Shown piece after piece: positions 1-8,753 of a DNA stretch of 64,000 nucleotides. The position numbers and the translations under genes are program-made. The DNA comes from Betaproteobacteria bacterium (GTDB lineage: Bacteria > Pseudomonadota > Gammaproteobacteria > Burkholderiales > Thiobacillaceae), in the NCBI GenBank assembly GCA_016234655.1, contig JACRAU010000014.1, positions 62,001-126,000 of the forward strand, read 5' to 3'. The notes under the pieces were generated by a model. The model saw nothing but the letters and a program-made list of their open reading frames with translations, was not told the origin of the DNA and made no database searches. The stretch's first letter is position 1. Each line of letters begins with the position of its first letter.

Positions 1-208
1 GGGTGACGCCGTTTTTCTGCATCACGGTGTCGTCTTCGTTTTGCACTTCATCGAAGGTAAAGCCGTATTGGAAGCCGGAGCAGCCGCCGCCGGTGACGAA
101 GACGCGCAGTTTCAGGTCGGGGTTGCCTTCTTCCTCGATCAGCGATTTCACCTTGCTGGCGGCGCTGTCGGTGAAGACCATGGGGTTCATTTCGGTCGCG
201 GCATTCAT
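1..208 (-). CDS. erpA: Iron-sulfur cluster insertion protein ErpA (partial, C-terminus off the window)
   Basis: A-type carrier that hands Fe-S clusters to apoproteins. The first 69 residues are present. The [11 protein letters not shown] motif contains the first of the three conserved cluster-binding cysteines (Cys43); the C-terminal CGC pair lies beyond base 1. The ATG at 208 follows a good AGGAGT ribosome site. It lies downstream of argC on the same strand, a common betaproteobacterial arrangement. The gene is cut by the window edge, not broken. A closely related IscA or SufA carrier is less likely given the neighbours. Confidence 0.9.
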   Translation of the reverse strand, partial: MNAATEMNPMVFTDSAASKVKSLIEEEGNPDLKLRVFVTGGGCSGFQYGFTFDEVQNEDDTVMQKNGVT

Positions 209-305
209 CGCGGGTACTCCTATCTAAAAGTTCAGCTTGGGCATTATTGAGGTGGGGAAAGCTCCCGTCAACCATGCCTTCAATATGGGTTCGCCCGGTA
301 AAACT

Positions 306-1334
306 TCAAGGCGAAACAGCGATTTGGCTGAGACCCAGAGTTTCGCCCAGGCCGAACATCAGGTTCATGTTCTGCACGGCCTGGCCGGCGGCGCCCTTGA
401 CCAGGTTGTCGATCACCGACAGCACGACCACGGTGTCGCCGCCTTGCGGCCGGTGCACGGCGATGCGGCAGGTGTTGATCGAGCGCACCGAGCGGGTCTC
501 GGGGTGGGACTTGGCCGGCATCACGTCGACGAAGTATTCGCCGGCATAGCGCTTTTCATACAAGGCTTGCAGATCGACCTCTTTGCTCAGCTTGGCGTAG
601 AGCGTGGCGTGGATGCCGCGGATCATCGGCGTGAGGTGCGGCACGAAGGTCAGGCCCACGTCGTGACCGGCCATCCGGCCCAAGCCCTGGCGGATCTCCG
701 GCAGGTGACGGTGGCCGGCCACGGCATAGGCCTTGAAGCTGTCGGTGGCCTCGGCATAGAGGATGTGGGTCTCGGCCTTGCGTCCGGCGCCGGAGACGCC
801 GGATTTGCAGTCGGCGACCAGGCCCTTGGTGTCGATGACGCCGGCCTCGACCAGGGGCAGGAAGCCCAGTTGCACGGCGGTGGGGTAGCAGCCGGGGTTG
901 GCGATCAGCCGGGCCTTTTTCACGGCCTCGCGGTTGATCTCGGGCAGGCCGTAGACCGCCTCGGCCACCAACTCGGGGCAGGCGTGCTCCATGCCGTACC
1001 ACTTGGACCACTCGGCCACGTCCTTGATCCGGAAGTCGGCCGCCAGGTCGATGACCTTGACCCCGGCATCGAGCAGTTCGCGGGTCTGCTGCATGGCGAC
1101 GCCGTTCGGCGTGGCGAAGAACACCACGTCGCACGATTTGAGCGGCGCCTCATCGGGGGTGGAGAAGGCAAGATCGACCCGGCCGCGCAGGGACGGAAAC
1201 ATCTCGGCCACCGGCATGCCGGCCTCTTTGCGCGAGGTGATGGCCGCCAGTTCGACTTCGGGGTGCTGGGCCAACAAGCGGAGCAGCTCCACGCCCGTGT
1301 AGCCGGTGCCGCCGACGATGCCTGCCTTGATCAT
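306..1334 (-). CDS. argC: N-acetyl-gamma-glutamyl-phosphate reductase
   Basis: NADPH-dependent reduction of N-acetylglutamyl phosphate to the semialdehyde, the third step of arginine synthesis, in the cytoplasm. The 342 residues match the usual length. The N-terminal nucleotide-binding loop GGTGYTG (8-14) and the active-site cysteine in NPGCYPT (Cys149) are intact, as is the AGHRHLPEI segment. It lies downstream of rpsI, separated by a terminator, so it probably has its own promoter in the roughly 100-bp gap. Nothing odd was seen. Confidence 0.97.
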   Translation of the reverse strand: MIKAGIVGGTGYTGVELLRLLAQHPEVELAAITSRKEAGMPVAEMFPSLRGRVDLAFSTPDEAPLKSCDVVFFATPNGVAMQQTRELLDAGVKVIDLAADFRIKDVAEWSKWYGMEHACPELVAEAVYGLPEINREAVKKARLIANPGCYPTAVQLGFLPLVEAGVIDTKGLVADCKSGVSGAGRKAETHILYAEATDSFKAYAVAGHRHLPEIRQGLGRMAGHDVGLTFVPHLTPMIRGIHATLYAKLSKEVDLQALYEKRYAGEYFVDVMPAKSHPETRSVRSINTCRIAVHRPQGGDTVVVLSVIDNLVKGAAGQAVQNMNLMFGLGETLGLSQIAVSP

Positions 1335-1396
1335 GTGCCGTGTCCTTTACCGATGTCTCTGCAATAGGGCGATGATAGCCCCGGAACGTGACAAAT

Positions 1397-1425
1397 AAAA
1401 AAGCCGCCCGGAAGGCGGCTTTTTT
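1397..1425 (-). terminator. Rho-independent terminator after rpsI
   Basis: A perfect 12-bp stem (AAAAAAGCCGCC / GGCGGCTTTTTT) with a 5-nt loop, 13 bases past the rpsI stop. It has a T-run on both strands, so it could act in either direction. It should end the rplM-rpsI transcript before argC. Confidence 0.9.
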
Positions 1426-1438
1426 AAGGTATTGCCGA

Positions 1439-1831
1439 TTAGCGCTTGGAGAACTGCTTCCGACGACGCGCTTTGTGCAGACCGACCTTCTTACGCTCGA
1501 CCTCGCGGGCATCGCGGGTAACCAGACCGGCATGCTTGAGCGTGGTCTTCAGGCTGGGGTCGAATTCGATCAGCGCGCGGGTGATGCCGTGACGCACCGC
1601 ACCGGCTTGACCGGATTCGCCGCCGCCGGCGACGTTGACCATGATGTCGAAGGCGGCTTCCTTCTCGGTCAGCACCAGGGGCTGGCGCACGACCATGCGG
1701 CCGGTTTCGCGAGCGAAGTACTGGTCGACGGGCTTGCCGTTGACGACGATCTGGCCCTTGCCGGCCTTGATGAAGACGCGAGCGACGGAGCTCTTGCGAC
1801 GCCCAGTGCCGTAGTAGTAGTCACCGATCAT
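1439..1831 (-). CDS. rpsI: 30S ribosomal protein S9 (uS9)
   Basis: Small-subunit protein whose basic C-terminal tail reaches the P-site tRNA. The 130 residues equal the usual bacterial length. The [12 protein letters not shown] start, the [15 protein letters not shown] core and the terminal QFSKR tail are all conserved. It is co-transcribed with rplM 10 bases upstream, the standard L13-S9 operon, and closed by the terminator immediately downstream. Confidence 0.99.
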   Translation of the reverse strand: MIGDYYYGTGRRKSSVARVFIKAGKGQIVVNGKPVDQYFARETGRMVVRQPLVLTEKEAAFDIMVNVAGGGESGQAGAVRHGITRALIEFDPSLKTTLKHAGLVTRDAREVERKKVGLHKARRRKQFSKR

Positions 1832-1841
1832 GACTTAATCC

Positions 1842-2270
1842 TTAAATTTCCAGAGCTTTGGGCTGCTGGGCGGCATGGGGATGCTCGCCGCCGGCATAGA
1901 CCTTCAGCTTCTTGATCATGGCATAGCCCAAGGGGCCCTTGGGCAGCATGCCCTTGACGGCCTTCTCCAGGGCACGGCCGGGATGCTTGGCCTGCATGTC
2001 CTTGAAGTTGGTCTCGTACAAGCCACCGGGGTAACCGGAGTGGCGGTAATACTTCTTGTCTTCGGCCTTGTTGCCGGTCACGCGGATCTTGTCGGCATTG
2101 ACCACGACGATGAAATCGCCGGTGTCCACGTGCGGGGTATAAATGGCCTTGTGCTTGCCGCGCAGGCGACGGGCAATCTCGGTCGCCAGGCGACCCAGCA
2201 CCTTGTCGTCGGCATTCACGACATACCAGTCGTGCACGACTTCTAGCGGCTTGGCAGAAAAGGTTTTCAT
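1842..2270 (-). CDS. rplM: 50S ribosomal protein L13 (uL13)
   Basis: Early-assembly large-subunit protein. It begins MKTFSAKP and runs 142 residues, the usual length. An in-frame TTG 12 bases upstream is rejected because the ATG at 2270 gives the canonical N-terminus. Conserved [13 protein letters not shown] and [17 protein letters not shown]-type segments are present. First gene of the rplM-rpsI operon. The Shine-Dalgarno sequence is weak, which is common for autoregulated ribosomal operons. Confidence 0.98.
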   Translation of the reverse strand: MKTFSAKPLEVVHDWYVVNADDKVLGRLATEIARRLRGKHKAIYTPHVDTGDFIVVVNADKIRVTGNKAEDKKYYRHSGYPGGLYETNFKDMQAKHPGRALEKAVKGMLPKGPLGYAMIKKLKVYAGGEHPHAAQQPKALEI

Positions 2271-2444
2271 GTTGTTAACCAAGGGTCAAACGCGGAAAGA
2301 CGCGGATTGTAGTCAAAACCCCGAAGCCATGTCAAACCCGATTTACGTTCCGGGCAATAACCGGATAATGGTGGCATCCAGCCCGGCCGATGCGCGCCCC
2401 GGCCGGGCGAACACAAATATCCAACTGATTCCCAAGGAGAATGC

Positions 2445-2879
2445 ATGAAAACCCGCGTGAAATGGATCGAAGACGTCTGCTTCATGGGCGAAACCGGCAG
2501 CGGCCACGCCGTGGTGATGGACGGCGCGCCCGACATCGGCGGCCGCAATCTCGGCCCCCGGCCGATGGAGATGCTGCTCTTGGGCGCCGGCGGCTGCACC
2601 TCGGTCGACGTGATCATGATCCTGAAGAAGAGCCGGCAGGACGTGACCGGCTGCGAGGTGGTGCTGGAGGCCGACCGGGCCGGCGATCACCCCAAGGTGT
2701 TCACCCGGATCAACATGCACTTCATCGTGCGCGGCCGCAACCTCAAAGCGGAGACGGTGGAACGGGCGATCAATCTGTCGGCCGAGAAGTACTGCTCGGC
2801 CACCATCATGCTGGCGCAGACCGCCGAGGTGACGCACGATTTCGAGATCGTGGAAGAAGGCGCCGCTCAGACCGAGTAA
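2445..2879 (+). CDS. OsmC family protein (YhfA-like)
   Basis: OsmC/Ohr-fold protein of 144 residues. OsmC and Ohr enzymes reduce organic hydroperoxides with two cysteines; here the candidates are the cysteine in LGAGGCTSVDV (about residue 50) and the one in AEKYCSAT (about 125). The GPRPMEMLLLGAGGC stretch is typical of the YhfA-like branch, whose substrate is not established. It is divergent from rplM and convergent with the following small gene, overlapping its 3' end by 13 bases. An AAGGAG ribosome site precedes the ATG. Confidence 0.9.
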   Translation: MKTRVKWIEDVCFMGETGSGHAVVMDGAPDIGGRNLGPRPMEMLLLGAGGCTSVDVIMILKKSRQDVTGCEVVLEADRAGDHPKVFTRINMHFIVRGRNLKAETVERAINLSAEKYCSATIMLAQTAEVTHDFEIVEEGAAQTE

Positions 2880-3178
2880 AGCTTGACCGCGTAGCTACCC
2901 TCGCCCAGCGCCACCCGCAACAAGCGGTCGATATTGGGGTGCTTGCCGGGATTGGCGCGGGCATCCTCGGTGTGCTCGGCATAGATCGCCAAGCCTTCTT
3001 CGGCCGCCGCCGCATCGATCGCGCCGTGCTTGCCGGCCAAGTAGGCATAGACCCGCACCGAGCCGGCGCTGCCCGGTTTGTTCTCGATAATTTCCACCAT
3101 ACCGTTCGCCGCAATAAGTTCGACGCGGGCGAGGTGATCGGCGGCCGGCAGGGCCGACAGGTTGTCTGCGAAGGCCAT
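2867..3178 (-). CDS. Small conserved protein, probably DUF2322 family
   Basis: A 103-residue acidic cytoplasmic protein without signal peptide or membrane segment. The pattern LPAADHLARVELI followed by GSVRVYAYLA resembles the DUF2322 family of betaproteobacteria as I remember it; the function is unknown. The start is the ATG at 3178, two bases after the coq7 stop, so it is translationally linked to coq7. Longer in-frame readings upstream run antisense-like through coq7 and are rejected. Confidence 0.65.
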   Translation of the reverse strand: MAFADNLSALPAADHLARVELIAANGMVEIIENKPGSAGSVRVYAYLAGKHGAIDAAAAEEGLAIYAEHTEDARANPGKHPNIDRLLRVALGEGSYAVKLYSV

Positions 3179-3180
3179 GG

Positions 3181-3810
3181 TCAAATCCGGTAGGCGGTGT
3201 GGGTGAGAATCTTCGAGGTCGCCTGCATCGCCAGTTTGACCGGCAAGGGCAGCGGCGCGCCGCCGTGGGCGATGGCGGTTTCGGCGTGCTTCACCTCGTC
3301 CGCCTTCATCTGCTCGACCACGGCGCGGCTCTTGGCATCCTGCGCCGGCAGGGTTTCCAAATGGCCGTTCAGGTGGCCCTCGACCTGGCGCTCGGTCTCG
3401 GCCAGAAAGCCCAGGTTCCACTTGTCGCCCAGGGCACCGGCAAGGGCGCCGAGCGTGAACGAGCCGGCATACCACAGCGGGTTCAACAGGCTCTTGTGGC
3501 TGCCCAAGGCCTCCAGGCGGCGCTCGCACCAGGCCAGGTGTTCGGTCTCTTCGTCGCTGGCCGCTTGCAGCGCGCGCTGCACCTCGGGGTCGCGCGCGGT
3601 CAGGGCCTGGCCCTGATACAGGGCCTGGGCGCAGACCTCGCCGCTGTGGTTCACCCGCATCAGGCCGGCGGCGTGGCGTTTTTCGGCATCGCTCATCTCG
3701 GCCTCGGGCAGCGCCGCATCGGGGTAGGGCCGGCGGCTCTGGGCCTGGGCGAAGACCGTGCGCAGGGCCTTGTCGAATTGGACGATGAGATGGTCTGGGA
3801 TGGGCAGCAT
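3181..3810 (-). CDS. coq7: 2-polyprenyl-3-methyl-6-methoxy-1,4-benzoquinone monooxygenase
   Basis: Di-iron hydroxylase of late ubiquinone biosynthesis, membrane-associated. The 209 residues from MLPIPDHL carry the carboxylate/histidine ligands expected of the family: NHSGEVCAQ, the [11 protein letters not shown] helix, and the C-terminal [12 protein letters not shown] helix. The ATG at 3810 is preferred over one 33 bases upstream because an AGGTGAA ribosome site precedes it. It supports aerobic respiration and forms a two-gene unit with the downstream small protein. A second ubiquinone-linked gene, ubiX, lies nearby. Confidence 0.95.
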   Translation of the reverse strand: MLPIPDHLIVQFDKALRTVFAQAQSRRPYPDAALPEAEMSDAEKRHAAGLMRVNHSGEVCAQALYQGQALTARDPEVQRALQAASDEETEHLAWCERRLEALGSHKSLLNPLWYAGSFTLGALAGALGDKWNLGFLAETERQVEGHLNGHLETLPAQDAKSRAVVEQMKADEVKHAETAIAHGGAPLPLPVKLAMQATSKILTHTAYRI

Positions 3811-3876
3811 AAATTCACCTTGATGTTTCGCGTTATGCGGCACCGAACGGTGTCCGCATCAACGCGTGAAGCTGAA

Positions 3877-4437
3877 TTATACGGCGTCGGCCTGGTCGTC
3901 GCCCAAGCCGGTCGGCAGGCCGTCGATGCTGAGCCGGTTCTTCTGCTGGCGGTATTCGCGCAGGCCCGCCGCGCCCTTCTTCTCGGCCCACTCGAGCAAT
4001 TCGCTGCGTTCGCCGGCATAGCCGAACAACGGCACGCCCGCGCCGCACGAGGTCTGCAACGAATCGACATGCAGCAGGACGATCTGGCGCGCACCGATAT
4101 AGTCGGGGAAGTGCGCCTTCAACCCGGCCCAGGCCGGCAGCTCCGGCCGCACCACCTCGCCCTGGCCATAAAGCCGCAGGATCAAGGGCTCGCCGTCGAA
4201 GGCGCAGAACATCAGGGTCAGCCGCCCGTTCTCGCGGATGTGGGCCGCCGTCTCCGCGCTGCTGCCGGTGAGGTCGAGATAGGCCACGGTCTTCGGCCCC
4301 AACACGCGCAGGCTGTCCATGCCCTTGGGCGAGAGGTTGACCCGACCGGCATTCGGTGCCGACGCGACGAAAAATATTTTTTGCCGCGCGACGAACTCGA
4401 TCTGTTCCGGATTCAATGCCTCGAAAAACTTCGCCAT
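3877..4437 (-). CDS. Pyridoxamine 5'-phosphate oxidase-related FMN-binding protein
   Basis: A 186-residue protein of the split-barrel flavin-binding fold. It begins MAKFFEALNPEQIEFV, followed by a VNLSPKGMDSLRVLG strand region typical of pyridoxamine-phosphate-oxidase-like proteins that bind FMN or F420. The substrate is unknown; the residues for pyridoxine phosphate chemistry cannot be assigned. It follows a LON-domain gene by 11 bases and ends about 65 bases upstream of coq7. An ORF extension upstream to 4674 overlaps the neighbour and is rejected. Confidence 0.85.
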   Translation of the reverse strand: MAKFFEALNPEQIEFVARQKIFFVASAPNAGRVNLSPKGMDSLRVLGPKTVAYLDLTGSSAETAAHIRENGRLTLMFCAFDGEPLILRLYGQGEVVRPELPAWAGLKAHFPDYIGARQIVLLHVDSLQTSCGAGVPLFGYAGERSELLEWAEKKGAAGLREYRQQKNRLSIDGLPTGLGDDQADAV

Positions 4438-4448
4438 TTCTGTCTCCC

Positions 4449-5030
4449 TTATTTCTCTTCCCGCCAACCTTGCTCGCGCACGAACTCGACGATGATCTCC
4501 AGGCGCCGCACCGGGTCTTCGAGTTCCAGCATGGCCTGGCGCGCGCCCATCTCGAACGGCAGCAGCTCGACCAGGCGATGGCCGACCCAGGCCACCTCGT
4601 CGCGCACCGGCCTGATCGCCAGCTCCGGCAATTCCTCGGCCATGCGCCGCAGCAGGCGCAGGCAGACGGCGCAATGCTCGGGCACCGGCGCGCTCGATTC
4701 CGGTGGCAGCACGTCGACTTCGCCGATCAACAGGCGATTGGGCCCGGTCCGCGTGGACTGGATGCGGAAACGATCGCCGCCCTCGATTTCGAGGTCGAAC
4801 ACATCCGGTTCATGCATGTCCGCCTTGCGGATATGGGCCAGGGTGCCGACCGGCTCGGGCTGCGCCACCTCGCCTACCTCGGGACCGAAACGGATCAGGC
4901 AGATACCGAAAGGCGCGCCGCTGCGCAGGCTGTCCGTGACCAGATCGAGATAGCGCGGCTCGAACGCCTTGAGCCGCAGATGGCCGCCGGGCAACAACAA
5001 GGTGTTGAGCGGGAACAGCGGCAGTTCCAT
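4449..5030 (-). CDS. LON peptidase substrate-binding domain protein
   Basis: 193 residues consisting of a stand-alone LAN/LON N-terminal domain: MELPLFPLNTLLLPGG opening, the KAFEPRYLDLV signature and the characteristic GDRFRI strand. It lacks the AAA and protease domains of Lon, so it is a binding protein or adaptor, not a protease; the ligand is unknown. Its ATG overlaps the ubiX stop (ATGA). A start 18 bases upstream is possible but would lengthen the overlap. Confidence 0.9.
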   Translation of the reverse strand: MELPLFPLNTLLLPGGHLRLKAFEPRYLDLVTDSLRSGAPFGICLIRFGPEVGEVAQPEPVGTLAHIRKADMHEPDVFDLEIEGGDRFRIQSTRTGPNRLLIGEVDVLPPESSAPVPEHCAVCLRLLRRMAEELPELAIRPVRDEVAWVGHRLVELLPFEMGARQAMLELEDPVRRLEIIVEFVREQGWREEK

Positions 5031-5641
5031 CAGCCCGTGTCGCCCCAACGCTGCATGAGCCGGTGCGGCACGCCGATCTGATCCAGCACCCGGGCGACGA
5101 CGAAATCGACCACCGCCTCGACCGATTGCGGCCGGTGATAAAAACCGGGATTGGCCGGCAGGATGGTGGCGCCGGCCTCGGCCAGTTGCGTCATGTTGCG
5201 CAGGTGGATCAGCGAGAACGGCGTCTCGCGCGGCACCAGGATCAGCGGCCGTTTTTCCTTGAGCATCACGTCGGCGGCGCGTTCGATCAGGTTGTCGGCC
5301 AGCCCCTGCGCAATGGCCGCCAGGCTACCCATGGTGCAAGGGCAGACGATCATCGCAGCGGCCGGGTTGGAACCGGAGGCAACCGGCGCGAACCATTCCT
5401 CCTTGCCGTAGGCGACCAGATCGCCGCCGTGCCCGGCGAAGCGCGCGTTCAACTGCGCGGCCAGCTCGGCCGTGTCGCTCGGCAATACGAGGTCCAGCTC
5501 TTGCTTGGCGACGATGCGCGCCGCCGACGAGACCAAGAGCTCCACCCGGCAGCCGGCCTGGAGCAGGCATTCGAGCAGGCGCAGGCCGTAGGCCATGCCC
5601 GAGGCGCCGGTCCAGGCCAGGGCGATGCGCTTCGCTGTCAT
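5030..5641 (-). CDS. ubiX: Flavin prenyltransferase UbiX
   Basis: Makes prenylated FMN, the cofactor of UbiD decarboxylase in ubiquinone synthesis. The 203 residues show the Rossmann-like start IALAWTGASGMAYG, the conserved CPCTMGSLAAIA loop, the KEKRPLILVPRETPFS segment and the C-terminal YHRPQSVEAVVDFV motif. The start ATG overlaps the stop of the upstream transporter gene and the stop overlaps the LON-domain gene, so all three are co-translated. Confidence 0.95.
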   Translation of the reverse strand: MTAKRIALAWTGASGMAYGLRLLECLLQAGCRVELLVSSAARIVAKQELDLVLPSDTAELAAQLNARFAGHGGDLVAYGKEEWFAPVASGSNPAAAMIVCPCTMGSLAAIAQGLADNLIERAADVMLKEKRPLILVPRETPFSLIHLRNMTQLAEAGATILPANPGFYHRPQSVEAVVDFVVARVLDQIGVPHRLMQRWGDTG

Positions 5642-6180
5642 GCGGCGATCTCCTGGCCACATTCGGGCTGGGGCAGGTTCATCATGCGCGCGACCACGAG
5701 GCCGTTGACCAGGCCGGTCAGCCAAGCGGCGGCGAGGAACCACGGCAACAGCCCTTGCAGGCTGGCCTGCGGCATCAGCCAGAGATCGACCACCGCCAAT
5801 TGCGTGGCGACATGGGCGAAGGCGGCCAGCAGCGACAGACCGACCGGACCGAACCAGGCTTGCGGCAAACGGATGGCAAGCACCAACACCGCAAGGCTGG
5901 CGCTGCCGCCGGCCAAACTCAGCACGAAGGCCGGGGTCAGGAAGGTACCGAGAAATAGCGCGCCGGCAACGATGCGCAGCAGCGAAACCCAAGCCGCCGC
6001 CCGCCAACCGAAGCGATACAACACCAGCAGCGTGACGATATTGGCCAGGCCGGGCTTGATGCCGGGGATGGGCAAGGGAATGGCCGCCTCGGCCAGGGCC
6101 AGGCCGATGCCGGCCGCCGCCAGCGCGGCGATGCGCCGGTCTTCCGGGCTGGCCTTCAGTTCAATAGTTGAGGCTGTCAT
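5638..6180 (-). CDS. Gx transporter family membrane protein (heptaprenyl diphosphate synthase component I-like)
   Basis: A 180-residue inner-membrane protein with about five hydrophobic helices and the IPLPIPGIKPGLANIVTL motif typical of the Gx transporter / Hpre_diP_synt_I family. The family resembles ECF-type substrate-binding components; the older prenyl-synthase name is probably misleading. It overlaps the next upstream gene, a NusG-II-domain protein, by 20 bases. This pair is usually found together, elsewhere often beside electron-transport or flavin genes. The ligand is not known. Confidence 0.85.
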   Translation of the reverse strand: MTASTIELKASPEDRRIAALAAAGIGLALAEAAIPLPIPGIKPGLANIVTLLVLYRFGWRAAAWVSLLRIVAGALFLGTFLTPAFVLSLAGGSASLAVLVLAIRLPQAWFGPVGLSLLAAFAHVATQLAVVDLWLMPQASLQGLLPWFLAAAWLTGLVNGLVVARMMNLPQPECGQEIAA

Positions 6181-6505
6181 AAGCCGCCCTGCCCAATTCC
6201 ACGCTGACCCGATTGGGCAGGCAGATCGCCGCCTCGCCCGCTTGCAACCAGCCCTGCTTGACGCACAACTGGCGCGGGCTGGGGTCGGCCTTGATGCGCA
6301 CCCGGCCGGATTTGATCTCGACCTGCGTCGTGCCCAAGGGTCCCGGCACGGCAATCGTTCGGTCGATGCGCGGATGGGTCTCCAAGAAGGTACGCCCCGC
6401 CTGCTTGATCGTCACCCGATCGGCCACCGCCGGCGCGCGCAGGAACAGGCCGGCCACCAAGGCTAGACCGGCCACCAGGATGAGCCAATCGCCCGCGCGC
6501 GGCAT
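6161..6505 (-). CDS. NusG domain II-containing membrane-anchored protein
   Basis: 114 residues: one N-terminal membrane helix (about 6-24), then a small beta-rich domain with CVKQGWLQAGEAAICLPNRV near the end, a pattern recalled for the NusG_II family. The two cysteines flank the loop. Function unknown; it is a frequent partner of Gx transporter proteins, and here the two genes overlap by 20 bases. It starts on the last base of the rapZ stop, so it belongs to the rapZ transcript. Confidence 0.8.
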   Translation of the reverse strand: MPRAGDWLILVAGLALVAGLFLRAPAVADRVTIKQAGRTFLETHPRIDRTIAVPGPLGTTQVEIKSGRVRIKADPSPRQLCVKQGWLQAGEAAICLPNRVSVELGRAAYDSLNY

Positions 6506-7338
6506 TAAGCCAAGCCCCGATGCCGCACCAGCACCTGCTGGATATGGGGAAACCGGCGGGCCAAGGTCTCGGCGAAATAGACCGAGCGGTGCCGGCCGCC
6601 GGTGCAGCCCAAGGCCACGGTGAAATAGGCCCGGTTGTCCTGAATGTAGGCCGGCAGCCATTTGTTCACGTAGGCCTGGATGTCGGCCAGCATGTCGCCT
6701 ACTTGCGGTTGCGCCGACAAGAAGGCCACCACCTCGGCATCCTGGCCGGTCAACGGGCGCAAGGCCGGGTCGTAGTGCGGGTTGGGCAGGCAACGCACGT
6801 CGAACACCAGATCGGCGTCGAGCGGGATGCCGCGCTTGAAACCGAAGGATTCGAACACCAAGGTGAAGTTGACGCCGCCCAGCGCCAGCCAGTCTTTCAC
6901 CCAGGCGCGCAAGGCATTGGCCGACAGGTCGCTGGTATCGAGGCGATAGCCCTGGGCCGCGAGATCGGCCAGCAGATCGCGCTCCTCGCGCAGGCACTCC
7001 TCCAGCGAGCGCTCGCCGGTGCTGAGCGGGTGGCGCCGCCGGGTCTCGGAAAACCGCCGCACCAGCTCGGTATCGCTGGCATCGAGGAACAGGATGCGCA
7101 AATCCACGCGCGCGCGCAGCGTCGCCAACATCTCCGGCATGCGCTCCAGGCAGGCCCCGCTGCGGGCATCGACGCTGACGGCCGCATCCTGCATGCCTTG
7201 CTGTTCCAAATAGCTCGCCGTCTCCGGCAACTGCACGGCCGGCAGGTTGTCGATGCAATAAAAGCCCGCGTCTTCGAGCAACCTCAGCGCCACGCTCTTG
7301 CCGGAGCCGGACAGGCCGGTGATGACGACCAGGCGCAT
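6505..7338 (-). CDS. rapZ: RNase adapter protein RapZ
   Basis: P-loop protein that in enterobacteria targets the GlmZ small RNA to RNase E and so tunes glucosamine-6-phosphate synthesis. The 277 residues have Walker A GLSGSGKS (8-15) and the C-terminal GCTGGRHRSVYFAE motif of the RNA-binding/metabolite domain. It follows hprK after 5 bases, as in many betaproteobacteria. Whether a GlmZ-like target exists here cannot be seen. Confidence 0.96.
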   Translation of the reverse strand: MRLVVITGLSGSGKSVALRLLEDAGFYCIDNLPAVQLPETASYLEQQGMQDAAVSVDARSGACLERMPEMLATLRARVDLRILFLDASDTELVRRFSETRRRHPLSTGERSLEECLREERDLLADLAAQGYRLDTSDLSANALRAWVKDWLALGGVNFTLVFESFGFKRGIPLDADLVFDVRCLPNPHYDPALRPLTGQDAEVVAFLSAQPQVGDMLADIQAYVNKWLPAYIQDNRAYFTVALGCTGGRHRSVYFAETLARRFPHIQQVLVRHRGLA

Positions 7339-7343
7339 GCCCG

Positions 7344-8285
7344 CTACGCCTCCTCGTCGTTTTGCAGGGCCCGGTGCTGGAGCAGGACGAACTCCTCGGT
7401 GCTATTGATGCCGTGCTGCTTGAGGATGTGGTTGCGCACGGCCACCTCGACCAGCACCGCCAGGTTGCGGCCCACCGCCACCGGAATGCTGACCTTCGGT
7501 ATCTCGACCCCGAGCACGACCTCGCTGCCGGCCTGGATCGACAGCCGGTCGACCTCGCGCCATTGCTCGGCCGGGGTCAGATGCACGATCAGCTTGAGGT
7601 TCTTCTTGAACTTGACCGCCGTCTCGCCGAACAGCCGGCGCACGTCGATCACGCCCAGGCCGCGCACCTCCATGAAGCCGCGCAGCAGCTCGGGGCAGCG
7701 CCCCTCCACGGTATCGGGCGACACGGCATAGACTTCGAGGATATCGTCGGCCACCAAGCGGTGGCCCCGGCTGATCAATTCCAGCGCCAGTTCGCTCTTG
7801 CCGGTGGCCGGCGCGCCGGTGATCAGCACGCCCAGGCCAGAGACCTCGAGGAAGACGCCGTGCAGGCTGGTGGACGGCGCCAAGGCCTGGCCGATGACGT
7901 GCTGCAAGATTTTGATCAAGGCCGTGCTGGATTCCGGCGAGACGAAGACCGGGATCTCGCGCTGCTCCGCCATCTCGACCAACGTGGCCGGCGGCTGCTC
8001 GCCGTTGGCGACCACGACCATGGCCAATTCGGTGGCGAGCAGGTTGTTGATAGCCTGCGCTTGGCCCTCGGCCGGCAGGCCGCGCAGATAGCCCATCTCG
8101 GCATTGCCGAGCACCTGGATGCGGTTGGGGTGGACCAGATTGAAATAGCCGATCAGCGCGAAGGCGGATTTGTCGACCGCGTCCGAGGTCAGCCGGCGCT
8201 CGCCGCCGCCACGGCCGGCCACCCAATCGATGGCGATCTGTTCGCGTGCCTGCTCGTAGAGCCGGCGGACGGTTATGGCGTCCAT
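7344..8285 (-). CDS. hprK: HPr kinase/phosphorylase
   Basis: Bifunctional enzyme that phosphorylates and dephosphorylates HPr on a serine. The 313 residues match the family length. The Walker A GAPATGKS (157-164), the preceding conserved HG (His142) and the VADD motif (179-182) are intact, as is the C-terminal K3-type segment VEIPKVSIPVAVGRN. It overlaps ptsN by 13 bases. The partners ptsH and ptsI are not adjacent, so HPr must be encoded elsewhere. Confidence 0.96.
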   Translation of the reverse strand: MDAITVRRLYEQAREQIAIDWVAGRGGGERRLTSDAVDKSAFALIGYFNLVHPNRIQVLGNAEMGYLRGLPAEGQAQAINNLLATELAMVVVANGEQPPATLVEMAEQREIPVFVSPESSTALIKILQHVIGQALAPSTSLHGVFLEVSGLGVLITGAPATGKSELALELISRGHRLVADDILEVYAVSPDTVEGRCPELLRGFMEVRGLGVIDVRRLFGETAVKFKKNLKLIVHLTPAEQWREVDRLSIQAGSEVVLGVEIPKVSIPVAVGRNLAVLVEVAVRNHILKQHGINSTEEFVLLQHRALQNDEEA

Positions 8286-8728
8286 TCGCAGATCAGCTTA
8301 TGCAGGGCGGCCGCATCGGGGGCGGCGCGCAACTGCTCGCGCATGCCCTTGTCGCTGAATAGCTGGGCCAGCTCGCCCAATATCTGCAAATGCAGATCGG
8401 TGGCCGCCGCCGGCGCCAGCAGGATGAAGACCAGGTCCACCGGCATGCCGTCCGGCGCATCGAAGTCGATCGGCGCCTTCAAGCGGATGAAGGCGCAGCT
8501 CGTCTCCTTCAGGCCCTTGATCCGGCCGTGTGGAATCGCGATGCCGTAACCCAGCGCGGTGGAACCCAGCTTTTCCCGCGACAGCAGGCTGTCGAACACC
8601 TCGTTGGCGGAAACCCCCACGCTGGCCTGGAACATCTGGCCCGCATGCTCGAACAGGCGCTTGCGGCTGTTCGTCTCGGAATCGGCGAGCACGTTTTCGG
8701 GTTTCAACAGAGCAGTCACGAGGTTCAT
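8273..8728 (-). CDS. ptsN: PTS IIA-like nitrogen regulatory protein PtsN
   Basis: EIIA-Ntr protein of the nitrogen phosphotransferase system, a regulator and not a sugar carrier. 151 residues; the phosphorylatable histidine is His67 in the GYGIAIPHGR motif. It sits directly after rpoN (25 bases) and overlaps hprK. In most proteobacteria the ribosome hibernation factor gene hpf lies between rpoN and ptsN; here there is no room for it. Confidence 0.96.
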   Translation of the reverse strand: MNLVTALLKPENVLADSETNSRKRLFEHAGQMFQASVGVSANEVFDSLLSREKLGSTALGYGIAIPHGRIKGLKETSCAFIRLKAPIDFDAPDGMPVDLVFILLAPAAATDLHLQILGELAQLFSDKGMREQLRAAPDAAALHKLICEWTP

Positions 8729-8753
8729 GTCGGCATTGCCTTATATCGAATGG

